The position numbers were made by a program, and so were the translations under genes. From NCBI GenBank assembly GCA_046295175.1, contig JBKBNY010000007.1, positions 124,001 through 188,000 on the forward strand: 64,000 bases of DNA, written 5' to 3'. This DNA is from JALOLV01 sp046295175. GTDB lineage: Bacteria > Bacteroidota > Bacteroidia > Cytophagales > Spirosomataceae. Below the pieces are notes generated by a model, which was not told the origin of the DNA, ran no database searches, and saw only the letters and a list, made by a program, of their open reading frames with translations. This document shows, piece after piece, positions 50,696-59,850 of the stretch. Positions within the stretch are counted from its first letter, which is position 1. The number at the start of each line of letters is the position of its first letter.

Positions 50696-52051
50696 ATGAT
50701 AAACAAAACCATTTTCTTGTATTTTATTGCCGCAATCGCCGCCACTGGTGGTCTTCTTTTTGGTTTCGATACGGGTGTTATCAATGTAGCGATGCCATTC
50801 ATCAAAAAAGATTTTACGGTTAGTCCACAGCTCGAAGGTTGGATAGTCAGTGCCGTGCTTGTAGGTGGCATGGTTGGGCCATTTATCAGTAGCCTTCTGA
50901 CCGACTCATTGGGGCGTAAAAAAATCAACGTCTTGGCAGCAATTGTGTTTTGTTTAGGGTCTGTCCTGACGGCGGTAGCAGACTCAGCCGAAATGCTTTT
51001 GTTTGGTCGGTTCATACTTGGTTTAGCCATCGGGATAGTTTCGTCGTCGGTACCGCTTTACATTGCCGAAATTTCACCATCCAACATCCGCGGACGCTTA
51101 GTTACGTTTTTTCAGTTTGCCATTACCATCGGTATTTTGGTTTCGTACGTAATCGGTTATTTATTTGCAAAAGAAGCCGAAGGCTGGCGAATGATGTTTT
51201 GGGCAGGTTTTCTACCCGCAATCGTGCTTTTGGTCGGGATGTTCTTCGTTCCCGAAAGCCCAAGATGGCTTATCAGCAAAGGTCGAAACGATGAAGCCAA
51301 AAAGGTTTTGGCCGATATAAATGGAGAATCGCTCGCCGAAGATGAATACAGAAGACTCAAAGAGGGTTTTGAACAAGAAAAGCTACAAAAAGCGGGTTTT
51401 GGTGAATTATTCACAAAAAAACTACGGATTCCGTTGATAATCGGGATTGGTATTTTCTTGATTCAACAGTTTTCGGGAATCAACGCCGTGATTTATTATT
51501 CGACAACCATCTTCTCGATGGCGGGATTCGATTTAGAAACAACCTCAACTTTGGCAACGGTTGGAGTCGGAGTAGTCAATACACTTTCTACTTTGGTAGC
51601 TGTTGTGTTTTTGGATAAACTTGGACGTAAACCACTTTTATACACTGGCCTCATCGGTACGGCAATCTCGCTCGGAGTTGTAGCATACGCTTTTTACAAC
51701 AAAGATTCGCTCGGAACCGACCTACTGAAAGTACTTTCAATCGGCGGTGTTTATGTCTATATTTTCTTTTTTGCCATCAGCCTCGGACCTTTGGGTTGGT
51801 TGCTGATTTCGGAGGTTTATCCGCTTCGTATTCGTGGATTCGCAACCAGTATGGGTAGTTTCTATCACTGGTTTTTTGATTTTTGGGTGAGCCTTTCTTT
51901 CCCGATGCTGGCTGCAACGAGTTTAGGAACCAATGGCGGAATTTTTATGATTTATATGGGAGTAGTAATTGTAGGATTACTCTTTGCGAAATACATAGTT
52001 TTCGAGACAAAAGGCATGAGCCTCGAAGACATTGAGAAGAAATGGAAGTAA
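50696..52051 (+). CDS. Sugar porter family MFS transporter
   Basis: A 451-residue inner-membrane transporter with 12 predicted helices, of the sugar porter branch of the major facilitator superfamily (XylE/GalP-like). Signatures: GGLLFGFDTGVINVAMPF in helix 1, LTDSLGRKK after helix 2, PESPRWLISKGR at the middle loop, QQFSGINAVIYYST in helix 7, DKLGRKPLL after helix 8 and the terminal FETKGMSLEDIE. It probably moves a monosaccharide with protons. ATG 50696 (MINKTIFLYF) is preferred over 50666 because it begins at the first helix. Confidence 0.94.
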   Translation: MINKTIFLYFIAAIAATGGLLFGFDTGVINVAMPFIKKDFTVSPQLEGWIVSAVLVGGMVGPFISSLLTDSLGRKKINVLAAIVFCLGSVLTAVADSAEMLLFGRFILGLAIGIVSSSVPLYIAEISPSNIRGRLVTFFQFAITIGILVSYVIGYLFAKEAEGWRMMFWAGFLPAIVLLVGMFFVPESPRWLISKGRNDEAKKVLADINGESLAEDEYRRLKEGFEQEKLQKAGFGELFTKKLRIPLIIGIGIFLIQQFSGINAVIYYSTTIFSMAGFDLETTSTLATVGVGVVNTLSTLVAVVFLDKLGRKPLLYTGLIGTAISLGVVAYAFYNKDSLGTDLLKVLSIGGVYVYIFFFAISLGPLGWLLISEVYPLRIRGFATSMGSFYHWFFDFWVSLSFPMLAATSLGTNGGIFMIYMGVVIVGLLFAKYIVFETKGMSLEDIEKKWK

Positions 52052-52060
52052 ATCTGGTAA

Positions 52061-52118
52061 TTTCTAACTCTGACAGGGACTTGTCGTTTGGCGTTCAAAT
52101 CCCTATCAGAGTTAGAAA
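52061..52118. terminator. Convergent palindrome of the AACTCTGACAGGG family
   Basis: 19-base arms (tttctaactctgacaggga and tccctatcagagttagaaa, one G-U) around a 20-base loop, between the convergent transporter and epimerase genes. Related to the palindrome at 31290-31322. No long T run, so termination is inferred. Confidence 0.65.
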
Positions 52119-52120
52119 GC

Positions 52121-53185
52121 TTATTTCAAAATTGGCTCAAGAGCTTCGCGATTCTCAGTAAGCCATTGTGTAATATCTTCTACAATCTGTTCAACCCCAA
52201 TTTCGGGCTTCCAACCAGTCAGATTTGTAACTTTAGTATTATCTGTAACATAAAGACGAATATCAGCCGGACGGTTTTCGGTGATTTGATTAATCGGGAT
52301 TGTTTTGCCAGTAACTTTCTGACAAATTTTGGTCAATTCTTGTAACGAAGCACTCACTTCTACCCCACCACCAGCATTCAGAATCTCGCCATTTACTTTA
52401 TCAATATTGTGCAATTGCCAATCAATCAGGCGATAAAGGTCATTGACGTGCAGCACATCACGAGTTTGTTTGCCGCTTCCGCCGTAGCCGATGTAGGCCA
52501 ATTTTTGCTCAAAGAAGTGTTTTGCAATCCAAAGCACCATCACGCCTTGGTCAACTTTACCCATTTGCCACGGACCTGTCAAAACCCCACAACGATTGAT
52601 AACGGTTTTTAGGCCGTAGAATTCGTTATATTCCTGAATCAACAATTCAGAAGCCAATTTAGTCGTACCGTACAAAGACCTTGCCCCATCCAACGGAAAA
52701 TCCTCAGCGATTCCTTTTGCCGAAACCCCTTTGATTGCTTGATTATCGGTCAATTCAAAACGAGTTTCAGATTCAATATAATCCAATTTCTCAATCGTTT
52801 TGATTGGATAAACACGGCTCGTTGATAAGAAAATGAAATTTGCTTTGCAGCGAGTTGCATAATTTAAGCAATTGACCGTACCAAAAAGGTTTGTATTAAT
52901 GAGGTAATCGGGTGTACCGCCATTGATACCAGCCAAAACCGAAGGCTCTGCCGATGCTTCGATGATGCTATCTACATCGGGGAGTGCATCAAAATCTTCT
53001 TTATTACGAATATCGCCATGCACAAACTGGATTCCGGCTTTTGCAAGGCGAGCCACGTTTAACTCTGAACCTTTACGACGAAGGTTATCAAGACAAATTA
53101 TTTCGTAAGATGGGTAATTTTTCTTTAGTTCTAATGCCAATGCCGAGCCTACAAAACCTGCTCCGCCAGTGATGAGTAATTTCAT
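52121..53185 (-). CDS. NAD-dependent sugar epimerase (CDP-paratose 2-epimerase-like)
   Basis: A 354-residue extended short-chain dehydrogenase. It has the NAD-binding LLITGGAGFVGSALALEL, VHGDIRNKEDF, an unusual IIEASAEPSVLAG in place of the common HxAA stretch, the catalytic LSTSRVYP and the YGTTK (Tyr-x-x-x-Lys) motif, then NRCGVLTGPWQMGKVDQG and TRDVLHVNDL. The EASAEPSVLAG and STSRVYP blocks are typical of CDP-paratose/tyvelose 2-epimerases. It would supply a nucleotide sugar for surface glycans. Specificity is inferred. Confidence 0.88.
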   Translation of the reverse strand: MKLLITGGAGFVGSALALELKKNYPSYEIICLDNLRRKGSELNVARLAKAGIQFVHGDIRNKEDFDALPDVDSIIEASAEPSVLAGINGGTPDYLINTNLFGTVNCLNYATRCKANFIFLSTSRVYPIKTIEKLDYIESETRFELTDNQAIKGVSAKGIAEDFPLDGARSLYGTTKLASELLIQEYNEFYGLKTVINRCGVLTGPWQMGKVDQGVMVLWIAKHFFEQKLAYIGYGGSGKQTRDVLHVNDLYRLIDWQLHNIDKVNGEILNAGGGVEVSASLQELTKICQKVTGKTIPINQITENRPADIRLYVTDNTKVTNLTGWKPEIGVEQIVEDITQWLTENREALEPILK

Positions 53186-53199
53186 TTATTCTGAGTTTC

Positions 53200-53240
53200 A
53201 TAGTTTTATAGTTTGTGAGTTTCAAAGTTGTTAACTTCTT
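53200..53240. repeat. Short-period AGTTT repeat tract
   Basis: Degenerate 7-8 base units (gagtttcatagttttatagtttgtgagtttc...) upstream of the epimerase gene; the same style of filler repeat as elsewhere in the window. Confidence 0.45.
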
Positions 53241-53357
53241 ACTCAAAACCGATAAAACCATTTCTATTTATTTACTTGAAATATTTGTTATGTAATTTGT
53301 TAATCGTTGATAAATAACTAACAATCAGCTATTTATAAATTTCGATTAACTATTAGA

Positions 53358-55358
53358 CTAACTCCACGGTACTCGTTTTAGACCAATATGTTCTGGTGGA
53401 CGAATAACCAAAGGCACTTTCTCGACCTTCACGGCACTGGTATCAAGCCCAAACCATTTATCTTCAGATGGGGTGTATTGCTTGATAAAGAAATAAGCCT
53501 TCATAATCAGACCTTCCCAGAAAGGTAATTCGTTATCGTAAGACAAGAATTTTTCGAGAACAACAAACCTAAAGTCACCGATTACGTTGTGTTTGTTCAG
53601 CGACTCATAGCGGCTTCTGATGTCAACCTCGCCACATTTCACCATGTCTTCGAGTACTTTTCTGAAATACAAGTTGATTTTATGCGGTACTCTAAATCCT
53701 AATTTGAAATTTACTTTATAAACATCATCTTCGGCAATCGACATCACTTTATACTCCATCGTATAAGGGTCATCGAGCGTATCAACATGTACAAACCAAT
53801 AGACATCGGCACGTTTGGGGCGTTTTTGGAATATTGAGTAGATAATCTTATTCTCAATCTCAGAAGACCTCGAAGCGTTACTCATAAATACCAAGTGGGT
53901 AGCGTATTTGGGTACGGTAATATCGGCACTTAACTCTTTGAGCGACTCAGTGTATTTATCTAATTTCTCGTATTCGGTCAAACGCATCTTGATATTAAAT
54001 GCTTTAATCCAGATATACATCACGATGGCAATCAAGCCTCCGATAATCAGCGATACAAAACCTCCGTGCGGGAATTTTTCGAGATTGGCAATCAAAAACG
54101 AAATCTCAATTGCAAAATAAACCGCCATAAATGCCACAACGCCCCACATATTGTATTTTTTGGCATATAAATAATACGCCATCAAGATGGTAGTCATGAG
54201 CATCGTGAGTGTAATTGCCAAACCGTAGGCGGCCTCCATCGCAGTCGATTCTTTGAAGTAAAGCACCACCGCAACACAGCCTATCCAAAGAAGGATATTT
54301 ATCGACGGCACGTAGATTTGTCCTTTTTGGTCTGAAGGGAAATTGATTTTTACCTTTGGCCAGAAATTGAGGCGAATCGCTTCCGAAATCAACGTAAACG
54401 AACCTGTTATCAAGGCTTGGCTCGCAATAATTGCCGCCGAAGTTGCAATAAAAATACCAATTGGTAAGAACCACTCGGGCATCAAACTATAAAACGGATT
54501 GTGGTCGCCGAGCATTTGTCCTTTCAGACTCATTACATAAACGCCTTGTCCGAGGTAATTTAGAATCAAACAAATCTTAACAAAAATCCATGACATACGA
54601 ATATTACTGCGTCCGCAATGCCCCAAGTCAGAATAAAGAGCTTCGGCCCCAGTAGTACAAAGAAAAACCGAACCCAAAAGCCAAAAACCGCCTGGGTGCT
54701 GAACGAGCAAATCGTAAGCATAAACCGGATTAACAGCCTTCAAAACACTTGGGTCTTTGGCTATCCAGACCAAGCCAAGTACGGCCAACATCCCGAACCA
54801 AATCATCATAAATGGCCCGAAGAGGAAACCTACTCGCTTAGTGCCGAGGGTTTGAAGAATAAACAACGCTGATAAGATTCCGATTACAATCTCAACGATT
54901 GTTTCTTGGGTAATCTGCGGAAACTTGATTCTTAAACCTTCAATGGCAGACGTAACCGAAATCGGTGGTGTAATGATACCATCGGCAAGCAAGGCACTCG
55001 CACCCAAAATCGCGGGTATCGTGAGCCATTTAGCATGGCGACGTACCAATGCAAACAAGGCCAAGATTCCACCTTCGCCTTTATTATCGGCACGAAGTGT
55101 CAGAATAACGTATTTGACGGTTGTCTGGAGCGTGAGCGTCCAGATGATACAAGATAGAGCTCCAAAGATAATTTCTTCATTGATAGGTTCTGTACCAGCA
55201 ATTGCTTTGAGAACGTATAGTGGAGAGGTTCCGATGTCGCCGTAAATAATACCAAGAGCTACTAATAAACCAGCGGCAGATACTTTGTCGAGATGGTGGT
55301 GGCCGTGTCCGTTGCCATGACCATTTCCATTACTATTTGAATGTAATTGGGCTTCCAT
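53358..55358 (-). CDS. kup: Kup potassium uptake transporter
   Basis: A 666-residue potassium-proton symporter of the KUP/HAK/KT family. The first helix holds LGIIYGDIGTSPLYVLK, followed by ADNKGEGGILALFALVRR, ADGIITPPISVTSAIEGL, GAEALYSDLGHCGRSNI and about 12 helices, then a cytoplasmic C-terminal domain of about 170 residues (TVPKYATHLVFMSNASRSSE). The N-terminus before helix 1 is His/Gly/Asn rich (NGNGHGNGHGHHH), a possible metal-binding tail. ATG 55358 is preferred over the far-upstream 55481 because the promoter box at 55387-55394 lies between them. Confidence 0.96.
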   Translation of the reverse strand: MEAQLHSNSNGNGHGNGHGHHHLDKVSAAGLLVALGIIYGDIGTSPLYVLKAIAGTEPINEEIIFGALSCIIWTLTLQTTVKYVILTLRADNKGEGGILALFALVRRHAKWLTIPAILGASALLADGIITPPISVTSAIEGLRIKFPQITQETIVEIVIGILSALFILQTLGTKRVGFLFGPFMMIWFGMLAVLGLVWIAKDPSVLKAVNPVYAYDLLVQHPGGFWLLGSVFLCTTGAEALYSDLGHCGRSNIRMSWIFVKICLILNYLGQGVYVMSLKGQMLGDHNPFYSLMPEWFLPIGIFIATSAAIIASQALITGSFTLISEAIRLNFWPKVKINFPSDQKGQIYVPSINILLWIGCVAVVLYFKESTAMEAAYGLAITLTMLMTTILMAYYLYAKKYNMWGVVAFMAVYFAIEISFLIANLEKFPHGGFVSLIIGGLIAIVMYIWIKAFNIKMRLTEYEKLDKYTESLKELSADITVPKYATHLVFMSNASRSSEIENKIIYSIFQKRPKRADVYWFVHVDTLDDPYTMEYKVMSIAEDDVYKVNFKLGFRVPHKINLYFRKVLEDMVKCGEVDIRSRYESLNKHNVIGDFRFVVLEKFLSYDNELPFWEGLIMKAYFFIKQYTPSEDKWFGLDTSAVKVEKVPLVIRPPEHIGLKRVPWS

Positions 55359-55386
55359 TGCAGGAAATATTTGTGAAAAAAGTGTG

Positions 55387-55394
55387 CAAATATA
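55387..55394 (-). promoter_or_regulatory. Promoter -7 element for kup
   Basis: The minus strand reads TATATTTG followed by CACA, an exact TAnnTTTG match 29 bases before the kup ATG. Confidence 0.5.
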
Positions 55395-55529
55395 TAAGGT
55401 TGTTTGATATTCGCCTTTATTTTGAATAAAAATCTTTATTAAAGTAACATTAAAGTCATTTTTTATGTTTAAATGGTACAAATTGATTGATAATCAATAC
55501 TAAAAAGGCTCTTAAATTAGTACAGTGCG

Positions 55530-56222
55530 ATGGATAATAACGAGAAATTAGACAAAATTATTGAGGCTCGAATGAAGCTAAAGGCTCGATTTGAAGCCAA
55601 GATGCAAGAAACACCCTCAATCAGCGATACCAAACCTCAAGGTACTGGCCCGACGAATCGGCACGGAATGCCAGAGTTGCCAGTGGGGCAGTATATTACA
55701 CACAAATTCCCAGTCTTAGATTTAGGCTATCATCCGTCGATTCCGATGGATAAATGGCGATTGACGATTGATGGCGAAGTAGAAAACAAAGTCGTTTTAT
55801 CATGGGATGATTTGATGGCTCTGCCCCAAACCGACGACGTAAGCGATTTCCATTGTGTAACTACTTGGTCGAAGCTCGGAGTTGAGTGGCGGGGAGTTAG
55901 ATTCGTCGATTTGGCGGCCTTGGTTATGCCCAAAGATACAGCTACGCACGTAATGTGTTATGGATACGATACGTACACGACCAACCTCTCGCTCGAAGAA
56001 GCCCTCAAACCCGATGTAATGCTCGTTCATACGCTCTTCGGGCAACCCCTGCCCAAAGAACACGGTGGCCCGTTACGGATGATTACACCGCAACTTTATG
56101 CTTGGAAAGGTTCAAAATGGATAAAAAGAATAGAGTTTATGCCTAAAAACAAATTAGGTTTTTGGGAAGAACGCGGTTACTCAAACACAGCTTATCCGTG
56201 GCGAAACGATAGATACAGTTAA
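55530..56222 (+). CDS. Sulfite-oxidase-like molybdopterin enzyme
   Basis: A 230-residue single-domain protein of the sulfite oxidase/YedY molybdopterin fold. Key blocks are WRLTIDGEVENKVVLSWDDL, DFHCVTTWSKLGVEWRGVRF with the Mo-ligand Cys109, YDTYTTNLSLEEAL, and HGGPLRMITPQLYAWKGSKW (exactly the family's cofactor-binding region). It lacks the haem and dimerisation domains of true sulfite oxidases and has no Tat or Sec signal, so it is probably cytoplasmic. It is the only molybdoenzyme visible in the window and so a likely client of the moa/moe genes. Substrate unknown. The next gene starts 43 bases later. Confidence 0.9.
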   Translation: MDNNEKLDKIIEARMKLKARFEAKMQETPSISDTKPQGTGPTNRHGMPELPVGQYITHKFPVLDLGYHPSIPMDKWRLTIDGEVENKVVLSWDDLMALPQTDDVSDFHCVTTWSKLGVEWRGVRFVDLAALVMPKDTATHVMCYGYDTYTTNLSLEEALKPDVMLVHTLFGQPLPKEHGGPLRMITPQLYAWKGSKWIKRIEFMPKNKLGFWEERGYSNTAYPWRNDRYS

Positions 56223-56265
56223 GTCTCTTTATCGCTCGAAGATTACCTAATTCTTAACAATTTTT

Positions 56266-56784
56266 ATGAAAAAACTGCCTTTTATAATTAGTTGCCTTTT
56301 TGTTACACTACTGATGGGTGGTTGTAATAGGCTCCAACTTACTAAACTCAATTCGCAATCAGATTACACGATAGATTACTCCAAATACCGAACCTACGCT
56401 TTGAGTTTTCAGCCATCTTCAAATCCTGATACGATTGCGATGCAACAAGCAATCGGAAAAGAGATTATTTATCAGATGAATCTCAGAGGTTACCGTGAGG
56501 CGTTTCCAAATCCTGAATTACTCATACATTTTAGTTTACACCCCAAAAATGTGGAGGTACCTGAGTTTGCTACCTACCGCAGGGCTGGCGTAACCTATAA
56601 CCAAACTACTCATTTTGCCGTTAAGGGGGCATTGGTAATCAGAATGTTTGATGTCAGAACGCGAAATTTAATTTGGGCTACCTACATAGACCATCTGAAT
56701 CGGTTCGGGAAATGGGACGATAAATTGCTGAAAGTAAAAGTGAAGAATTTGTTTCTGAATTTTAAAGAATTCAGAAAAACCTAA
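56266..56784 (+). CDS. DUF4136 lipoprotein
   Basis: A 172-residue lipoprotein with lipobox MGGC (Cys20) and a DUF4136 domain: SDYTIDYSKYRTYALSFQP, IGKEIIYQMNLRGY, PELLIHFSLHPKN, and the closing GALVIRMFDVRTRNLIWATY. DUF4136 proteins are small envelope lipoproteins of unknown role. It may be co-transcribed with the sulfite-oxidase-like gene. Its stop is one base from the stop of the convergent GH3 gene. Confidence 0.9.
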   Translation: MKKLPFIISCLFVTLLMGGCNRLQLTKLNSQSDYTIDYSKYRTYALSFQPSSNPDTIAMQQAIGKEIIYQMNLRGYREAFPNPELLIHFSLHPKNVEVPEFATYRRAGVTYNQTTHFAVKGALVIRMFDVRTRNLIWATYIDHLNRFGKWDDKLLKVKVKNLFLNFKEFRKT

Positions 56785-56785
56785 C

Positions 56786-59722
56786 TTACTGACTGATAAT
56801 TGATTGATAAATCACATCGTGGATTCGCTTACGGATTTTGAGCGAAGTGATGGTATTACGGATGGTTGGGTAGATTCGATTCGATAAAAATATAAAAACT
56901 AACTCACGCTCAGGGTCAACCCACGCAACTGTACCAGTAAAGCCCGAATGCCCATAAGTTGCCGCCGATGCCATCGAACCAACTATCGAAGACTCGCGGT
57001 CGGTATCTGGTTTATCCCATCCAAGTCCACGGTGGCTGCGGGTTGTCCAGTTTTGAGCAAAATGCCTTACTGTTCCATCAAAAAGGATTCTTCGACCTCC
57101 ATAAACACCGTTTTGCAGATTCATCTGAAACAGTTTTGCCAAATCTATTGCATTACTAAAGATTCCGGCATTGCCACTGACACCGCCCAAAAGTGCCGCC
57201 GTGGGGTCGTGGACAGTTCCTTGCACGAGAGCCCCTCTAAAAAGTCGGTCGTCTTCGGTTGGGGCGATGTTTTGCTTCTGAAATCTTCGGGTTGGGTTGT
57301 AAAGTGTCGAGTTCATTCCGAGGGGTTCGTAAATATTCTGCTCTACAAATTCATCCAATGATTGATTAGTAATCCTTTCCACGATTTTTTGCAACATCAC
57401 CAATCCTAAATCACTGTAAACCATTCGATAGGCCCCACCTTTATCGTAAGTATTGGTCAGTCTCGAATTAACAACCCATTTCCAAAGCGAATCTCGGATG
57501 GCGGGTGCTGCGTAAAGATTCGAGGCAATTTCTAAATCGTCGTCGGCTGTTTTGGTAAATTTATAATAATCGCTTCTGAATGTACCTCCGCTTTTGGTTC
57601 GTTCCCAAAACGGAATAAACGCAACCAAACCCGCTTGGTGCAGCAAAATATCCGAAATAACCATATTGGCTTTGTTAGTGCCAGCCAGTTCGGGTAAATA
57701 CGTTACGGCTTTTTCGTTGAGGTCGATGGCCTCTCTCTCGTTCAGAATCATAACGGCTTGCAGTGTCGAGGCAACTTTGGTTATTGAAGCAATATCATAA
57801 AGTGTTTGGTCGTTGACTGGCTCGCTGAATCCGTAGCGGAGATTCCCAAAATTACGGTTATACACCACTTTACCTTTACGTGCAACCAAAACCTGACATC
57901 CCGGAAAAGCCTGATTACTAATACCTTGCTGTACGATAGATTCGATTTCGCTGAGTTTTGTAGAATTCATCCCAATGCTTTCGGGAGAACCAAACGACAA
58001 CCTGCCGAGTTTTGGGGTCTGGATTCCATCGCCAGCTTTGGTATTGTATTCGATAGTAACGGGTAATTTACCCTTAGCAGGCAACGCCCCAAATAAAATC
58101 TGCGGCACAACTCGGTGGCTGGCGGGGTCGTCTTCGTAGCCGCAAACCAAGTTATTGATTCCGTTGTATAGCTTCATTCCGTAAGGATTCCCGAAGCCCA
58201 CCACCACAACTTTGGTCTTTAATTTTAATTGATTGATAAACGAAACCGTCGTGGGCGTAACGCCATAATTGCGATTGCCCAGACTATTCATATCGTGTAC
58301 ACTCACAACAACTACCTCATATTTTGAGGCTTCGTCGAGTACCCATTGAATCTCTTTATCGTTCGATGGCTTAAAAGGCACAATAAAATGCTTAAAATCG
58401 GCGTATTGGCTCAATCTTTTCTGGAATTCGTTATTATAATCGGCACTGATTGCCACCGATGCAAACGAAGTTGTATCAAGATTGACGAATGGCAATAATC
58501 CATCTTGATTACGAATGACAGTGGTGGCTTGCTCAAATAATTCTTCTTCTAAATCTTGGGCATTTTTATTATTTAAATCAGCACCGAGATTCTGCAATTC
58601 GATGGGCTTGTATTTATTTAATCCAACCCAAAACTTTGCTTTAAGAATCCTACGAACTCGGTTATCCAATTCGGCAACGGTAATTTGCCCCGTTTCAACT
58701 GCCGATTTGATTCGGTTAAATGCCGCAGGAAGATTGCCCGTTTGTAGCAAAATGTCATTGCCCGCCATAAAAGCCAAAAATTCGGGTTCGCCCGCTTGAA
58801 GCCCCTGCGTGATTCCTCGCATATTGAGGGCATCGGTTACGGTCAGACCTTCGTATCCCATTTCTTTTCGGATAATCTCAGTTACGATTTTGTACGAGGT
58901 CGAAGTAGGTGTGCTGGTGCGTGGCTCAAGCGATGGAATAAACAAATGGCCAGTCATGACACTCCCAACGCTATCGGCAATGAGTTGTTTGAAAGGATAA
59001 AACTCGGTTTCGTATAGTTGTTCGCGAGATTTGCTTACGACTGGCAACGTAAAATGAGAATCTTGCCCCGTGTCGCCATGCCCCGGAAAATGCTTGGCAC
59101 TCGAAATAATGTGCTGTTTTTTCATACCACGGTTAAAAGCCACGGCTTTTTCGGCAACATTGATTTTGGATTCGCCAAACGAACGAAAATTTATGACAGG
59201 GTTGTTGGGATTGGTATTAATATCGGCATCGGGGGCAAAGTTTACGTGAATACCCAGGCGGCGGCACTGACGACTGATTTCTTCGCCAACACGCTCGATA
59301 TACGAATTGTCTTGGATTGCCCCCAAAGTAATATTTTTAGGATACGAGATAGTGCTATCGAGTCGCATTCCGAGACCCCACTCGGCATCAATACCAATGA
59401 GCAGAGGTACACGAGATAAAGCCTGATACCGATTGGTCAGATTGGCTTGTCGGTATGGGCCACCCTGAAAGAAAATCAGTCCGCCGAGTTTATAATTTAT
59501 GATATTTTTTTCGACTTGTTGGTAATAGGTTTCGGTACGGTTCGAAAAAGTAGCAATCATAAACAATTGCCCAATTTTTTCTTCGGTAGTCATCGTTGCC
59601 AAAACACTATCAGCCCAGCGGCTTTGGCGAAGTAAATAGGTGTCGTTTGGTTGGCGATAAGTATTAGAAATAAAGCTAATAGATAAAATTACACAGCAAA
59701 TAAAAACAATTCCTTTTCTCAC
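56786..59722 (-). CDS. GH3 glycosidase / serine hydrolase fusion
   Basis: A 978-residue secreted two-enzyme protein. After an N-terminal signal helix, residues about 35-370 form a glycoside hydrolase 3 domain of the NagZ (beta-N-acetylglucosaminidase) type: GGLIFFQGGPYRQANLTNRY, LIGIDAEWGLGMRLD, AKHFPGHGDTGQDSH with the NagZ catalytic His loop, and TVTDALNMRGI. A GH3 C-like domain follows (about 400-570). Residues about 590-978 are a beta-lactamase-fold serine hydrolase with SITK in YDIASITKVASTLQ, YSDLG and YGHSGFTGT. The combination suggests cell-wall peptidoglycan trimming or recycling outside the inner membrane. Confidence 0.93.
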   Translation of the reverse strand: MRKGIVFICCVILSISFISNTYRQPNDTYLLRQSRWADSVLATMTTEEKIGQLFMIATFSNRTETYYQQVEKNIINYKLGGLIFFQGGPYRQANLTNRYQALSRVPLLIGIDAEWGLGMRLDSTISYPKNITLGAIQDNSYIERVGEEISRQCRRLGIHVNFAPDADINTNPNNPVINFRSFGESKINVAEKAVAFNRGMKKQHIISSAKHFPGHGDTGQDSHFTLPVVSKSREQLYETEFYPFKQLIADSVGSVMTGHLFIPSLEPRTSTPTSTSYKIVTEIIRKEMGYEGLTVTDALNMRGITQGLQAGEPEFLAFMAGNDILLQTGNLPAAFNRIKSAVETGQITVAELDNRVRRILKAKFWVGLNKYKPIELQNLGADLNNKNAQDLEEELFEQATTVIRNQDGLLPFVNLDTTSFASVAISADYNNEFQKRLSQYADFKHFIVPFKPSNDKEIQWVLDEASKYEVVVVSVHDMNSLGNRNYGVTPTTVSFINQLKLKTKVVVVGFGNPYGMKLYNGINNLVCGYEDDPASHRVVPQILFGALPAKGKLPVTIEYNTKAGDGIQTPKLGRLSFGSPESIGMNSTKLSEIESIVQQGISNQAFPGCQVLVARKGKVVYNRNFGNLRYGFSEPVNDQTLYDIASITKVASTLQAVMILNEREAIDLNEKAVTYLPELAGTNKANMVISDILLHQAGLVAFIPFWERTKSGGTFRSDYYKFTKTADDDLEIASNLYAAPAIRDSLWKWVVNSRLTNTYDKGGAYRMVYSDLGLVMLQKIVERITNQSLDEFVEQNIYEPLGMNSTLYNPTRRFQKQNIAPTEDDRLFRGALVQGTVHDPTAALLGGVSGNAGIFSNAIDLAKLFQMNLQNGVYGGRRILFDGTVRHFAQNWTTRSHRGLGWDKPDTDRESSIVGSMASAATYGHSGFTGTVAWVDPERELVFIFLSNRIYPTIRNTITSLKIRKRIHDVIYQSIISQ

Positions 59723-59850
59723 GATTCAGTTTTCTTTTTGGGGATTGGGGGATTAAACAAGTTACGAAATTAATCAAACCATTTAAAAAATTGCTACTAA
59801 ATCAGTTAAATCTTGTAGATTGCGAATACATTTATTCAATCATCATAACT

